From positions 1-23,815 of the forward strand of contig CAYWNP010000032.1 in assembly GCA_964459675.1 (NCBI GenBank): a stretch of 23,815 nucleotides of DNA. Reading direction: 5' to 3'. Shown one piece after another: positions 16,063-23,815 of the stretch (its first letter is position 1; each line of letters starts with the position of its first letter). The position numbers and the translations under genes are program-made. The notes under the pieces are model-generated. The model had not been told where the DNA came from and ran no database searches. It worked only from the letters and a program-made list of their open reading frames with translations. The DNA comes from CAIZQW01 sp964459675 (GTDB lineage: Bacteria > Verrucomicrobiota > Kiritimatiellia > RFP12 > UBA1067).

Positions 16063-17449
16063 AGATATTGTCATCACTGGGCTCTCCTGCCGTTTTGCAG
16101 ACTCACCAGATCCCGCCAGCTTCTGGAGGAATCTCCTGCAACGGAGACGTCTGTTTACCCCTTTGCCCCCGACAGACACAGTCAACTGCCCTAATCTCTT
16201 TGACCGCCCCTACCCCTCTGTCTGTGCCCAACTGAACGAGCTTTTCTCGTGTAATGCAGCAGACCAATATTTCAAGCGAGAGATCACCGCAGGTGAAAAT
16301 CCAGCCCTCTATTTCATGCTCCAGCTTGTGATGGATGCCCTGCGCGATAGCGGATGTTCGATCAACAGCCTCCCCACAGACCGTATTTCGCTTCGCATGG
16401 GGTATGCGCCCCCCTTTAATACCGCTGCAGTGAACTGGCTTCAACACGCCTTTGTTCTGGATCAAACGATCGACATTCTACAAAAATTCTTCCCCAATGC
16501 CCACGCTGACCAAGTCGCGTCGATCCGTACCCAACTCAGCGCTTCACTCCCCAAACCCGATGTCTATGCTTTTATGTCCTCCTTTGGTTCCTCCGTTGCC
16601 ACGTGGTCAGCTCACCTGCTGGGCTTCGCTGGTCCGGCAACCACCATCGAATGTGGAGCGCTCTCCGCTCACCAGTCCTTCCAACAGGCGATTGATGACC
16701 TCTTGATGCGGCGCTCAGATATCGCGGTGACAGGAGCGCTTCAGCCTCCCTTGATGCGCCCCTTCCTTCAAGGTCTCGCAGGGCCCATCACTTTCTCGCG
16801 GGGCAAGACATTGATGCCCTTCAGCAGAGAGTCGGACGGCACCCTCCCTGGCGAAGGAGGCGCAGTCTTTATCTTGAAACGACTGAAAGATGCCGAGCGC
16901 GACAATGACCGCATCTACGCCATCATCAAAAGTCCAGAACTCGTTGCCGCATCTCTTGACCATCATCGAACCGTCCCTCTCGCCCCCGAGCGGTTATTAC
17001 GGGTCATCACCCGTTCGCTCCAACGAGCCCAACTTTCCCCGGAGGCGCTAACCTATATCGAAGCCCATGGCGTCGGCATCCCTCAAATTGACCAAGTTGA
17101 ACTGAATACGTGGCTCGAGACGTTAGGCGACCGAAAGGCAAATCAGGCTCTGATTGGGATTGGTGCAGTCAAGGGCAACATCGGTCACACGCTCATGGCC
17201 GCAGGTGCGGCCTCCCTATTAAAGGCGACGCTCGCCGTCTACCACCGCATCCTTCCTCCCAATGTCGAGATTGAAAAGCCCTATCCGAGGCTCTCTTCTG
17301 CAAAGTCACCTCTTTACCTCCTGGATGAGGCTAGGCCCTGGCTGCGGGGAGGCAGGGACAAGTTAAGACGGGCCGCTGTGCCCACCGTTGACTTTACAGG
17401 AAGCTGCGGCATGACCATCCTTGAAGAGTACACAGGGGGTAACTCATGA
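16046..17449 (+). CDS. Stand-alone divergent polyketide/PUFA-type beta-ketoacyl synthase
   Basis: The 467-residue product is a single thiolase-fold ketosynthase, which would join an acyl chain to a malonyl-type extender on an acyl carrier protein. It starts with the classic IVITGLSCRFADSPDPASFW. The nucleophile region is divergent, TTIECGALSAHQSF with Cys203 in place of the usual DTACSSS. His341 (EAHGVGIPQIDQVE), Lys376 and His381 (AVKGNIGHTLMAAGAASLLK) are intact, and the Cys-His-His spacing of 138 and 40 residues is normal for PKS ketosynthases. SRESDGTLPGEGGAVFILKR is also typical. Cys is retained, so it is not a chain-length-factor type with Gln. AAAGAG precedes the ATG; the gene overlaps panB by 17 bp and the next gene by 4 bp (ATGA). 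The product could be an unusual lipid or a polyketide. Confidence 0.85.
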   Translation: MRPSREDIVITGLSCRFADSPDPASFWRNLLQRRRLFTPLPPTDTVNCPNLFDRPYPSVCAQLNELFSCNAADQYFKREITAGENPALYFMLQLVMDALRDSGCSINSLPTDRISLRMGYAPPFNTAAVNWLQHAFVLDQTIDILQKFFPNAHADQVASIRTQLSASLPKPDVYAFMSSFGSSVATWSAHLLGFAGPATTIECGALSAHQSFQQAIDDLLMRRSDIAVTGALQPPLMRPFLQGLAGPITFSRGKTLMPFSRESDGTLPGEGGAVFILKRLKDAERDNDRIYAIIKSPELVAASLDHHRTVPLAPERLLRVITRSLQRAQLSPEALTYIEAHGVGIPQIDQVELNTWLETLGDRKANQALIGIGAVKGNIGHTLMAAGAASLLKATLAVYHRILPPNVEIEKPYPRLSSAKSPLYLLDEARPWLRGGRDKLRRAAVPTVDFTGSCGMTILEEYTGGNS

Positions 17450-20400
17450 GCCGTCAGCACCTCTCCGATCTCTTTGAAACCGAACTTTTCGTGCTCGGGG
17501 GAGACGATGAAGCCTCCCTCATTGAAGAGCTTGGGCGTGTACAATATCTCACTGAACATGTGCCCAATATCTCGTTACAGGATCTCGCCTTCACCTGTGC
17601 AACCCGTGCAAACAAGAAGCCCACCGTTGTCGCCATCGTCGCTGCAACGCGCCAAGACCTTTGTGAACGCCTGATATTGGCCCATAAAAAACTCTCCGAC
17701 AGCGCAGGACGGATCCGTGACAAGAGTGGCACCTACTATTTTCGGGAGCCTCTCGCGCATAAGGGGCGCATCGCCTTTCTCTTCCCTGGGGTTATGTCCT
17801 TTTATCCAGACATGCTACGCGATGTGAATCTCGCGTTTGAAACCTGCCGGCAAGCCTTTGATGAATTGGAGGAGGGTGTCGAAGGAAATGCTGAAAACTT
17901 TGTGCCCACCGACTTTATCTTTCCTCCCGCGGCCTGTTACCGTTCCGACACCTCAGCCTTTGCCGCTGAAGCCTTTGCGGAATCCTTTATTGCCAGCCAT
18001 ATCGCCAATACCGCTCTCTATCGCCTGATGACCTCCTTGGGCATTTCACCAGACGGGCTTTTGGGGTTCAGTGGTGGTGACCTCTGTGCCTTTGAAGCTG
18101 CGGGTGTCTTTGGAAAGTTGTCGCGTGCCAAGCGGGTGTCCTTCCTGCGGGAGGGTTACGAGATGCTGACCCATGTCTCGCAACGCGAAGACCTGCCCCA
18201 GTGCCTCATGTTTGCGGTTATGGATGCCACGCGCGAGCTGCTCGAATCACTCCTCGCCGCACATCCCGGACGTCTCGAAATCACCGCCTATTACAGTCCC
18301 CGTCAGCAGGCCATTGCGCTCTCTCCTGAAATCCAACAGGAGGTCCTCGACGCGCTCCATGCCGCACATGCAAAGACCATGCCCCTCCCCTTGGTCCGTC
18401 CCTTTAATACCCCTTGGTGCGCGAAGGTTCTCCCTGTCATACAACAATTTTTATCACACTGGGCGAGACATTCTCCGAAAATACCCATTTACTCCTGTGC
18501 AACCGCCGCCTGCATTCCAAACAGGTCCCGCGATATTCTGCAGCACATCGGAGATCAATGGAACGAGCCCATCCGTTTGGAGGAGACCATTCAGCGGATG
18601 CATGCGGATGGCTATCGCATTTTTGTCGAGGTGGGGGTCAGAGGTAACCTCACGACAGCGGTCAGCGAAATCCTGAAAGGCAAAGAGCATCAGGCCGTTG
18701 CACTGAACCGTATCCACCGCTCTGGCATCACACAGCTGAATCATGCGTTGGGGTTGCTGGTAGCACAGGGTGTACCCTTAGACCTGACCGCTCTCCATCG
18801 TAACCGCAACTCACGGTTGATAGACTTCGACCATCCGCTTCTGCTCACTGAACAGCCTCGCCTCCAAAGACTCTTTTCTGAATATCCCGCCATGTCGGCC
18901 TTCTCCGTCACACTCGACACCGCGCCTTCAATTACCGCAAAGGCCTCTGTCGACACCATACGTAGAAACTTGCCAGACATTGGTGAGCGAAAGCACTTCT
19001 CGTTTGGCGCGGACTTCCCCATGCTGACCAACGCCGACATCCTTGAGGAACAGCCGGGCATTTTACTCGAGGTTTCAAAGATGCTGACCCTCATGGAGTA
19101 TCCCTTCCTCGCGGACTACTCGATCGGAACCCATCAGCTCTCTTTCGCGGACCCGACCTTAAAGGGACTCCCCATCCTCTCCCTTCCCTCTGGGCTCGAA
19201 CTCATGGCTGAGGCTGCCCGTAAGCTTGTGCCACGATCACGGGTCGCAGAGGTTGACCACCTTCGCACCCAACGCTGGATCGGGTTTGATCATGAGGGCG
19301 TCTGTGTCAAAATCCGAGCAGAACGTATCGCGTGGAGTGACCCTCGTTACACAGCGATCAAGGTTCAACTTCGTGACGATGCTCCCAACAGCTCATATAC
19401 GTGGCCTGTCATGGAGGCAACAATCCTGCTGACCAGCTCAACAACTGTCACGCTTCCCCCTGCCCATCCCCCACCCCTGACCAATCCACGTCAGGTCAAC
19501 TGGTCCGGCCAAGAAATATACCCCGACCGCCTCTTCCACGGACAGCGCCTGCGCCTCGTTCGCCATGTTGATCTCTGGAGCGAGGACGGCGTTGACTTCG
19601 AGATTGAAGTTCCTTCTCGCGCCGATGTCGTCACCTACACCCGTATGCCACTCTTCTCGGTCTGGCCGCTCTTGCTCGATGGCATCACATCCAGTTTTGC
19701 GCTCTGGCGGTCACATGATAAGTTTCCGAGCACGGTCTCTGTTCCCTTCCGTGCACGACGCATCCTCTTTCATGCCTCAACCTTTACCGAAGGCACCCGA
19801 CTGCGGGGGTACTTCCGACTCAACTCTGTTACCCCGCGCTCCCACGTCGCGGACATTCAAGTGTCGGACGGGAATGGCAACTTACTGATTGAAATGAAGG
19901 GATGGGAAGAGATCTGCGAGCGTGTCCCCGACGAATATCACAAATATATTCTTAAACCTGCCGAGCGTTTCTTGTCGCAGGAACTCCCGCTCGCCTTGCT
20001 CGGCAACCCTGCCTCGCCGGTTGCCACGGCCGTGATCACCGATATGCCCGTCAAGATCTTAGAGGCCAATCAGGAACTCTGGCTCAAAGCCCTCGGACAT
20101 GTTCTGCTCTCCACACCAGAGCGTGAGGAGTGGATGGACATGCAAGGCTCAACCTTGCGACGCGCCGAGTGGCTCTTTGGACGCGCCACCGCGAAGGAGG
20201 CTGTCCGCCGCTATCTCCAGAAGCATCAACTCTCGCACTGGACCTCAGCCGACATCCAGATCTGGGCTGACGACGCAGGGAAGCCGAATGCCATCGGTCC
20301 TTGGCGTGACGTCCTGAGAGCTTCAAAACTGGACATCTCAATTGCGCACACCTCGAAGCTGATCGTGGCTGCCGCGGCGGCTAACGCCCGGATCGGCATT

Positions 20401-20754
20401 GACATCGAGGCGATCGGACGCGACCTCTCCGAAGATTTTTCAAATGGTGTCTTTACGCCCGAGGAGATGGAACTGGCCGCCAATGTCCGCGAAAGTCCAA
20501 CCGCCATGCTCAAGTTCTGGTGCGCGAAAGAGGCCATCTCCAAGGCTCTCGGCACCGGCATCCGCTACAGTCCGCGCGACCTTCACATTGTCGCTGTGGA
20601 CGAAGAGAAGAATTGCGTCCAAATCGAACTGCTGGGCCAATGGCTCGACAGCTTCAAGCAATTCAAGGGCCGCAAGAACATTGTTTACACCAATGTCTAT
20701 GCAGGCCATGCCTTTGCCTCCTGCATCTTCTCCAACACCCTCTTTGGGGATTGA
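17446..20754 (+). CDS. AT-like, DH-like and phosphopantetheinyl transferase fusion of a PKS/PUFA-type synthase
   Basis: The 1102-residue product reads in order as three parts. Residues ~105-425 are an acyltransferase-like domain with nucleophile Ser209 in GLLGFSGGDLCAFEAAGV. The usual FPGQG is FPGVM (113-117), and the usual AFHS histidine position is PFNT (Asn321). Residues ~540-825 are a double-hotdog dehydratase-like domain: YPFLADYSIG (552-561) has Tyr where the catalytic His of the DH motif is expected, but LFHG (696-699) and LLLDG with Asp745 remain. Residues ~880-1102 are a Sfp-type phosphopantetheinyl transferase with RRAEWLFGRATAKEAV, GIDIE (Asp986, Glu988) and FWCAKEAISKALG (Trp1025, Lys1028, Glu1029, Lys1033). 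There is no ACP Ser motif and no ketoreductase. AGGGGG precedes the ATG, which overlaps the KS stop. The layout resembles enediyne PksE with its centre removed. Confidence 0.85.
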   Translation: MSRQHLSDLFETELFVLGGDDEASLIEELGRVQYLTEHVPNISLQDLAFTCATRANKKPTVVAIVAATRQDLCERLILAHKKLSDSAGRIRDKSGTYYFREPLAHKGRIAFLFPGVMSFYPDMLRDVNLAFETCRQAFDELEEGVEGNAENFVPTDFIFPPAACYRSDTSAFAAEAFAESFIASHIANTALYRLMTSLGISPDGLLGFSGGDLCAFEAAGVFGKLSRAKRVSFLREGYEMLTHVSQREDLPQCLMFAVMDATRELLESLLAAHPGRLEITAYYSPRQQAIALSPEIQQEVLDALHAAHAKTMPLPLVRPFNTPWCAKVLPVIQQFLSHWARHSPKIPIYSCATAACIPNRSRDILQHIGDQWNEPIRLEETIQRMHADGYRIFVEVGVRGNLTTAVSEILKGKEHQAVALNRIHRSGITQLNHALGLLVAQGVPLDLTALHRNRNSRLIDFDHPLLLTEQPRLQRLFSEYPAMSAFSVTLDTAPSITAKASVDTIRRNLPDIGERKHFSFGADFPMLTNADILEEQPGILLEVSKMLTLMEYPFLADYSIGTHQLSFADPTLKGLPILSLPSGLELMAEAARKLVPRSRVAEVDHLRTQRWIGFDHEGVCVKIRAERIAWSDPRYTAIKVQLRDDAPNSSYTWPVMEATILLTSSTTVTLPPAHPPPLTNPRQVNWSGQEIYPDRLFHGQRLRLVRHVDLWSEDGVDFEIEVPSRADVVTYTRMPLFSVWPLLLDGITSSFALWRSHDKFPSTVSVPFRARRILFHASTFTEGTRLRGYFRLNSVTPRSHVADIQVSDGNGNLLIEMKGWEEICERVPDEYHKYILKPAERFLSQELPLALLGNPASPVATAVITDMPVKILEANQELWLKALGHVLLSTPEREEWMDMQGSTLRRAEWLFGRATAKEAVRRYLQKHQLSHWTSADIQIWADDAGKPNAIGPWRDVLRASKLDISIAHTSKLIVAAAAANARIGIDIEAIGRDLSEDFSNGVFTPEEMELAANVRESPTAMLKFWCAKEAISKALGTGIRYSPRDLHIVAVDEEKNCVQIELLGQWLDSFKQFKGRKNIVYTNVYAGHAFASCIFSNTLFGD

Positions 20755-20787
20755 TCTGTCTATAACTTGGAAATTGCCTTATTAAAA

Positions 20788-20850
20788 TTGGACGTTCGAC
20801 CTGTCCACCGTAGCCTTGGCGAAGGTGGATGTTGAATGTTCGATGTTTTC
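20788..20850 (+). repeat. GTTCGA-type repeats around a small hairpin
   Basis: TTGGACGTTCGAC (20788-20800) and GGATGTTGAATGTTCGATG (from 20827) are imperfect copies of one another. Between them lies an inverted repeat, CCACC (20805-20809) with GGTGG (20824-20828), which encloses CCTT-GGCG-AAGG. Confidence 0.55.
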
Positions 20851-20877
20851 ATTCGTGCTGTTCGTGTTATTCGGATG
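20851..20877 (+). repeat. Three tandem nonamers, ATTCGTGTT type
   Basis: ATTCGTGCT, GTTCGTGTT and ATTCGGATG follow each other in exact 9-base register. The period is the same as that of the nonamer block at 596-622, although the unit sequence differs. Confidence 0.65.
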
Positions 20878-21036
20878 CTAAAAGAAGTTCATGTTATTCT
20901 CAACAGTTTAAACACAAAACTAACATTAGACTTATATTCGCCAAACATCAAAATACTACTCTGTTCGCATCTCAAGGAGAGAGTCGGTGTTTTAGCAGTC
21001 AATAAATAAACTCCCTGAGCAAGAAAAAGGAGAAGC

Positions 21037-22515
21037 ATGAAAAGAGAAATGTTTATGGCGACAAGTCTGTTAGCCCTCATGGCAACAGCCCAAGACGCTG
21101 CAAAGAAGCCGGCAGAAGTGAGTGTTCCCAAAAAGGAGAGCTCTACCCCAGCAGAGGCTGTTGTCAAAGAGAAGAGTTTCTTAAAGTTGGACGGCGGCTT
21201 CGATCTTCGTGCCCGCTATGATATGTATGACAACCTTCCCAACAGTGACGGAAAAATCAGCAGATCCTTCGTAAGCTATTATCGCCAGCGCACCCGTGTC
21301 TGGGGTTCGGCCACGGCAGGAAACTATGGACTCTATCTGCGTCTCGCCAACGAATTCAGGGAATACGACAACTATGATCCCTCGATCAACTATAATCGCT
21401 TCCCAGACCAACTCTTCGTGGACAACATCTATCTGGACTTTAAGAACATGCTTTATGACCGGGTCGATCTGCGAATCGGTCGTCAGGATATGAAGTACGG
21501 CGCAGGACGCGTCATCGCGGATGGAACACCTTCCGATGGCAGCCGTTCGGAATACTTTGATGCAATCAAGTTGACCGTACGGGTCACGGACAAAACCTCA
21601 GGTGACTTCTTCGCGATGTACACCAAGCCTGTGGATAACTTTCTGACAATCGGTGATGCTGATGGCCAAAACTATAACATCACGAGTCACGATGGAGCCG
21701 TCGGGCCAAACAGGGATGATGATCTAACCGAATGGGGTATTGGCACCTACTGGACGATCAAAGAATACAAGGAGTGCCCGCTCGACCTCTATTTGCTCTA
21801 CAAGGATGAGTCTGCTTGGCTTAGGGGTGGTAACGCGAACAACAAAGTTTCTGGGCGCCAGTATGCCACACTCGGCGCGCGTATCACCCCTCAGTTCACG
21901 GATAACATTTCTGGCGAACTCGAAGGGGCTTATCAGTTCGGCAGAACGAGCCACAACAACGCCAATAACATCAGTAAACAAGCGATCAATGCCTACATGC
22001 TTTATGGCGGTCTTAGCTACAAGACCAAAGAGACCGCGCTAAAGCCCTATGTGACCCTGGCTACACTCTACCTCTCTGGCGACGACAATGGCTCTAAAAA
22101 CAACAATGCCACCTCTGACGACATCACAGGCTGGAATCCAGCGTATGCGCGTACAACCTTTATCGGCGAATTGCCCGTCAAGATGTATGGCTCCAGCTAC
22201 CGCTGGTCGAACCTCATCTATCCCCATATCGAGCCTGGCTGTGAACCCTTCAAGGGACACAAGTTCAAACTTCAGACTGGCCCCATGTTTGCCGAAAAGA
22301 AGGATCATCGGTTTGGATCCGACGAGGATACCTATCGTGGCTGGTACACCCAGGCCAAGTACGAAGCCACCCTGTTGAAGGAGATCGTCGGAAAGCGTGG
22401 TGCCGTCAAGGCCGCCGTACAGCTTGAGCACATGGCATATGGCGACTATTATTATGAAGCTGGAGCCCCCGACAATGGGTATTACGCCCGTGTTGAGTTG
22501 AGCATGTCCTTCTAA
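21037..22515 (+). CDS. Alginate-export-like outer-membrane beta-barrel porin
   Basis: The 492-residue product has a short N-terminal signal (MKREMFMATSLLALMATAQ, cleavage probably just before or after AQDA), then a Lys/Ala/Glu-rich linker. A long run of alternating strands follows, such as GGFDLRARYDMY, VSYYRQRTRVWG, LYLRLANEFREY and DRVDLRIGRQDMKYGAGR. The C-terminus YYARVELSMSF ends in Phe, the recognition mark for outer-membrane assembly by BAM. The pattern RxRxR with NEFREY and GRQDMKYG is typical of the alginate-export (AlgE-like) porin family, often used for oligosaccharide or anion passage rather than alginate. The natural substrate is unknown. AAAGGAG lies 4-5 bp before the ATG, pointing to strong expression. 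The gene stands alone and ends at a strong terminator. Confidence 0.8.
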   Translation: MKREMFMATSLLALMATAQDAAKKPAEVSVPKKESSTPAEAVVKEKSFLKLDGGFDLRARYDMYDNLPNSDGKISRSFVSYYRQRTRVWGSATAGNYGLYLRLANEFREYDNYDPSINYNRFPDQLFVDNIYLDFKNMLYDRVDLRIGRQDMKYGAGRVIADGTPSDGSRSEYFDAIKLTVRVTDKTSGDFFAMYTKPVDNFLTIGDADGQNYNITSHDGAVGPNRDDDLTEWGIGTYWTIKEYKECPLDLYLLYKDESAWLRGGNANNKVSGRQYATLGARITPQFTDNISGELEGAYQFGRTSHNNANNISKQAINAYMLYGGLSYKTKETALKPYVTLATLYLSGDDNGSKNNNATSDDITGWNPAYARTTFIGELPVKMYGSSYRWSNLIYPHIEPGCEPFKGHKFKLQTGPMFAEKKDHRFGSDEDTYRGWYTQAKYEATLLKEIVGKRGAVKAAVQLEHMAYGDYYYEAGAPDNGYYARVELSMSF

Positions 22516-22535
22516 CAGGCAGACAACCTATTCTG

Positions 22536-22571
22536 AAAAAAGACGCTCCGTGAAAACGGCGCGTCTTTTTT
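22536..22571. terminator. Bidirectional Rho-independent terminator
   Basis: Perfect 11-base arms AAAAAAGACGC (22536-22546) and GCGTCTTTTTT (22561-22571) enclose a further CCG/CGG stem and a TGAAAA loop. The T-run serves the porin gene on the plus strand. The A-run becomes a T-run for the convergent radical SAM gene on the minus strand. Confidence 0.9.
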
Positions 22572-22615
22572 ATTCTTTGTTTCCGTGTATCCCAGGTAAG
22601 CAACGGGGTGATCGC

Positions 22616-23815
22616 TTACGCGTGGGACGGTGTCGTTGCAATCCCAAGATCACTGGGTGCACGGCCGAGACGGTCCAGGAGCTGGATAATCGCGCGAGTC
22701 TGATCCGCGACAGTTTCCGAAGCATGGGCACGTCCCTCATAGATCGCGTAATCGGCACGATACCGGAGGGGCGTGACATTCAACATGACCGAACTAGCTC
22801 CTGCCAGGAGTCCGCGTTCACGCGCATGCGGTGACAACGTCTCGAAGGCTGTGGTGACGAGTACCTTGGCCTGCGGAGGTGCTGCCAGGCGCGCAGCCGC
22901 CAATAACCGGAGCATCTGCGTCTCGGTGACGGACACCTGTTCGTGGCGGCGATGGCTCGCCAGTACCGGACCGAAGCTGAACATCTCGGCATTGAGCTCA
23001 CCAGCCAGCATCACATCATCCGCCAACGACTCAACGGTCTGGCCTGGCAAACCAATTAACCCCCCGGTCATCGTCAGCCAGCCTGTCTTCAGCGCATGGC
23101 GCAGATGGCTCAGACGGGAGTCGAGTGTAGAACCGGGATGAAGCTGGGCATAAAGCTTGGGGTCAGACGTTTCAAAGCGCATCAGGAGGGCGCGGGCACC
23201 CGCTGCGTAGAGCTGGTCGAGTCCCTCAAGTCCCACCTCACCGAAACTGACGCAGATAAAGACACCATGGCGGCGTTTAATCTCAGCAACCACTTCAGCC
23301 AAAAAGGCTGGTGTGTACTCCGGATCTTCGCCGGACTGAAGCACCAACGACTTAAAGCCGAAACCCTCAATCGCCTCTTTGGCCGCTTCAAGGATCTCAT
23401 CGCGAGTCATGCGATAGCGTCGGGTCAATGTTGAGTTGACGGCCAAGCCGCAATAGAGACAATCACTGGAGCAGTAGTTGGAAATTTCAAGGATGCCATG
23501 CACACAGCACGAGTTGCGGTGATGGAGGTGGCGGACCGCATTCGCCGTGCGGTAGAGCCGCTCGAGCCGTTCCGGTTCCTCGATGGTCAGGAGATAAAGG
23601 ATATCCTCTCGCGAAATTTGAAGTCCGGATCCCGCCTTGTCGAGAATATCCTGAAGCGGACGGTCCCTCGGCTCCGGCACAGGCCGTGCCGACAGGACGT
23701 CATCGCGTTCCTGAAGGACGGCAAAGAGATCCTTCCAAGTGTCGAGCATTTCGCGGGCGAAATCAGGATCTACCTTTTCGATCACATATCCGCCCTGCGC
23801 ATAGACATAGTCACC
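22616..23815 (-). CDS. hydE: Radical SAM [FeFe]-hydrogenase maturase HydE, 5' end possibly outside window
   Basis: Counting from the in-frame GTG at 23785, the cluster motif CSSDCLYC has Cys105, Cys109 and Cys112, the CX3CX2C site for the SAM-binding [4Fe-4S] cluster. The body carries HydE-type marks: SLVLQSGEDPEYT, ISFGEVG-like CVSFGEVG, LLMRFETSDPKLYAQLHPG and GGLIGLPGQTVESLADD. HydE helps build the diiron subcluster of [FeFe] hydrogenase, which implies an anaerobic, hydrogen-handling cell. The family also includes PylB and BioB, but the QSGED and LHPG motifs favour HydE. The frame stays open upstream to the window edge (GDYVYAQGGYV precedes the GTG), and about 50 residues before the HydE core are extra. 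The real start may therefore lie beyond 23815, perhaps in a fused domain. The gene converges on the porin gene through a shared terminator. Confidence 0.8.
   Translation of the reverse strand, partial: GDYVYAQGGYVIEKVDPDFAREMLDTWKDLFAVLQERDDVLSARPVPEPRDRPLQDILDKAGSGLQISREDILYLLTIEEPERLERLYRTANAVRHLHHRNSCCVHGILEISNYCSSDCLYCGLAVNSTLTRRYRMTRDEILEAAKEAIEGFGFKSLVLQSGEDPEYTPAFLAEVVAEIKRRHGVFICVSFGEVGLEGLDQLYAAGARALLMRFETSDPKLYAQLHPGSTLDSRLSHLRHALKTGWLTMTGGLIGLPGQTVESLADDVMLAGELNAEMFSFGPVLASHRRHEQVSVTETQMLRLLAAARLAAPPQAKVLVTTAFETLSPHARERGLLAGASSVMLNVTPLRYRADYAIYEGRAHASETVADQTRAIIQLLDRLGRAPSDLGIATTPSHA

Larger units (their letters stand above)
20755..21036. other. Intergenic gap with short-unit repeats, upstream of the porin gene
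   Basis: There is no credible coding sequence in these 282 bp. The left two thirds hold GTTCGA-type and ATTCGTGTT-type short repeats and a small hairpin, listed separately. The right third is AT-rich and ends in AAAAAGGAGAAGC, a near-ideal ribosome binding site for the porin gene. A promoter for the porin is expected here, but no box pair stood out. No T-tailed hairpin follows the synthase operon. Confidence 0.65.

Noticed and set aside
20889..21167. Minus-strand open frame of 92 codons across the porin start
   Set aside because: It is antisense to the porin signal peptide and upstream region, has no ribosome binding site or family likeness, and its hydrophobicity mirrors the signal sequence.
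1..23815. CRISPR array, tRNA or rRNA genes
   Set aside because: No regularly spaced repeats of CRISPR length, no tRNA-like cloverleaf motif and no rRNA segment was recognised by eye on either strand.

Overview
This window looks like a chromosomal stretch of a Gram-negative, probably anaerobic bacterium of medium G+C. It carries an outer-membrane beta-barrel protein ending in Phe, a HydE-type maturase of [FeFe] hydrogenase, a redox chaperone Hsp33 and densely overlapping operons. The mix suggests the PVC group (Kiritimatiellota, Lentisphaerota or Verrucomicrobiota), but that is inference from gene style and not a phylogenetic result.

Left part (1-9335, minus strand). A DnaQ-like exonuclease (cut by the window edge) is followed, across a gap holding short-unit repeats, by a tight operon. 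Read from 9335 downwards it encodes a two-TM coiled-coil/TPR-like protein, folB, a fused nucleotidyltransferase/sugar kinase resembling MurU+AmgK (cell-wall sugar salvage), an unrecognised 700-residue protein, hslO, a GT39/ArnT-like membrane glycosyltransferase and thiD. Most junctions are 4-11 bp overlaps or short gaps. A perfect 25-bp palindrome sits between the glycosyltransferase gene and thiD.

Middle (9363-15132). A sorbitol/sorbose-phosphate-type zinc dehydrogenase starts divergently from a good sigma70-like promoter and is followed by a small DUF6941-like protein. The 3' end of the small gene overlaps the 3' end of dnaG by 149 bp, tail to tail. dnaG lies downstream of an RluD-type pseudouridine synthase and a REP-associated (IS200-like) tyrosine transposase that carries an extra C-terminal domain.

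Right part (15256-20754, plus strand). panB overlaps a stand-alone ketosynthase gene, which overlaps a large gene encoding an acyltransferase-like, dehydratase-like and phosphopantetheinyl transferase protein. The order KS, AT, DH, PPTase is that of iterative enediyne/PUFA-type synthases, but the central ACP and ketoreductase are missing. Several catalytic residues of the AT-like and DH-like parts are replaced, while the KS triad and PPTase motifs are intact. With panB (first step of pantothenate/CoA synthesis) in the same operon, this is the most interesting system in the window.

Far right. A second repeat-rich gap (20755-21036) precedes an alginate-export-like porin with an excellent ribosome binding site and a strong bidirectional terminator. 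A convergent radical SAM gene (hydE) then runs off the window edge.
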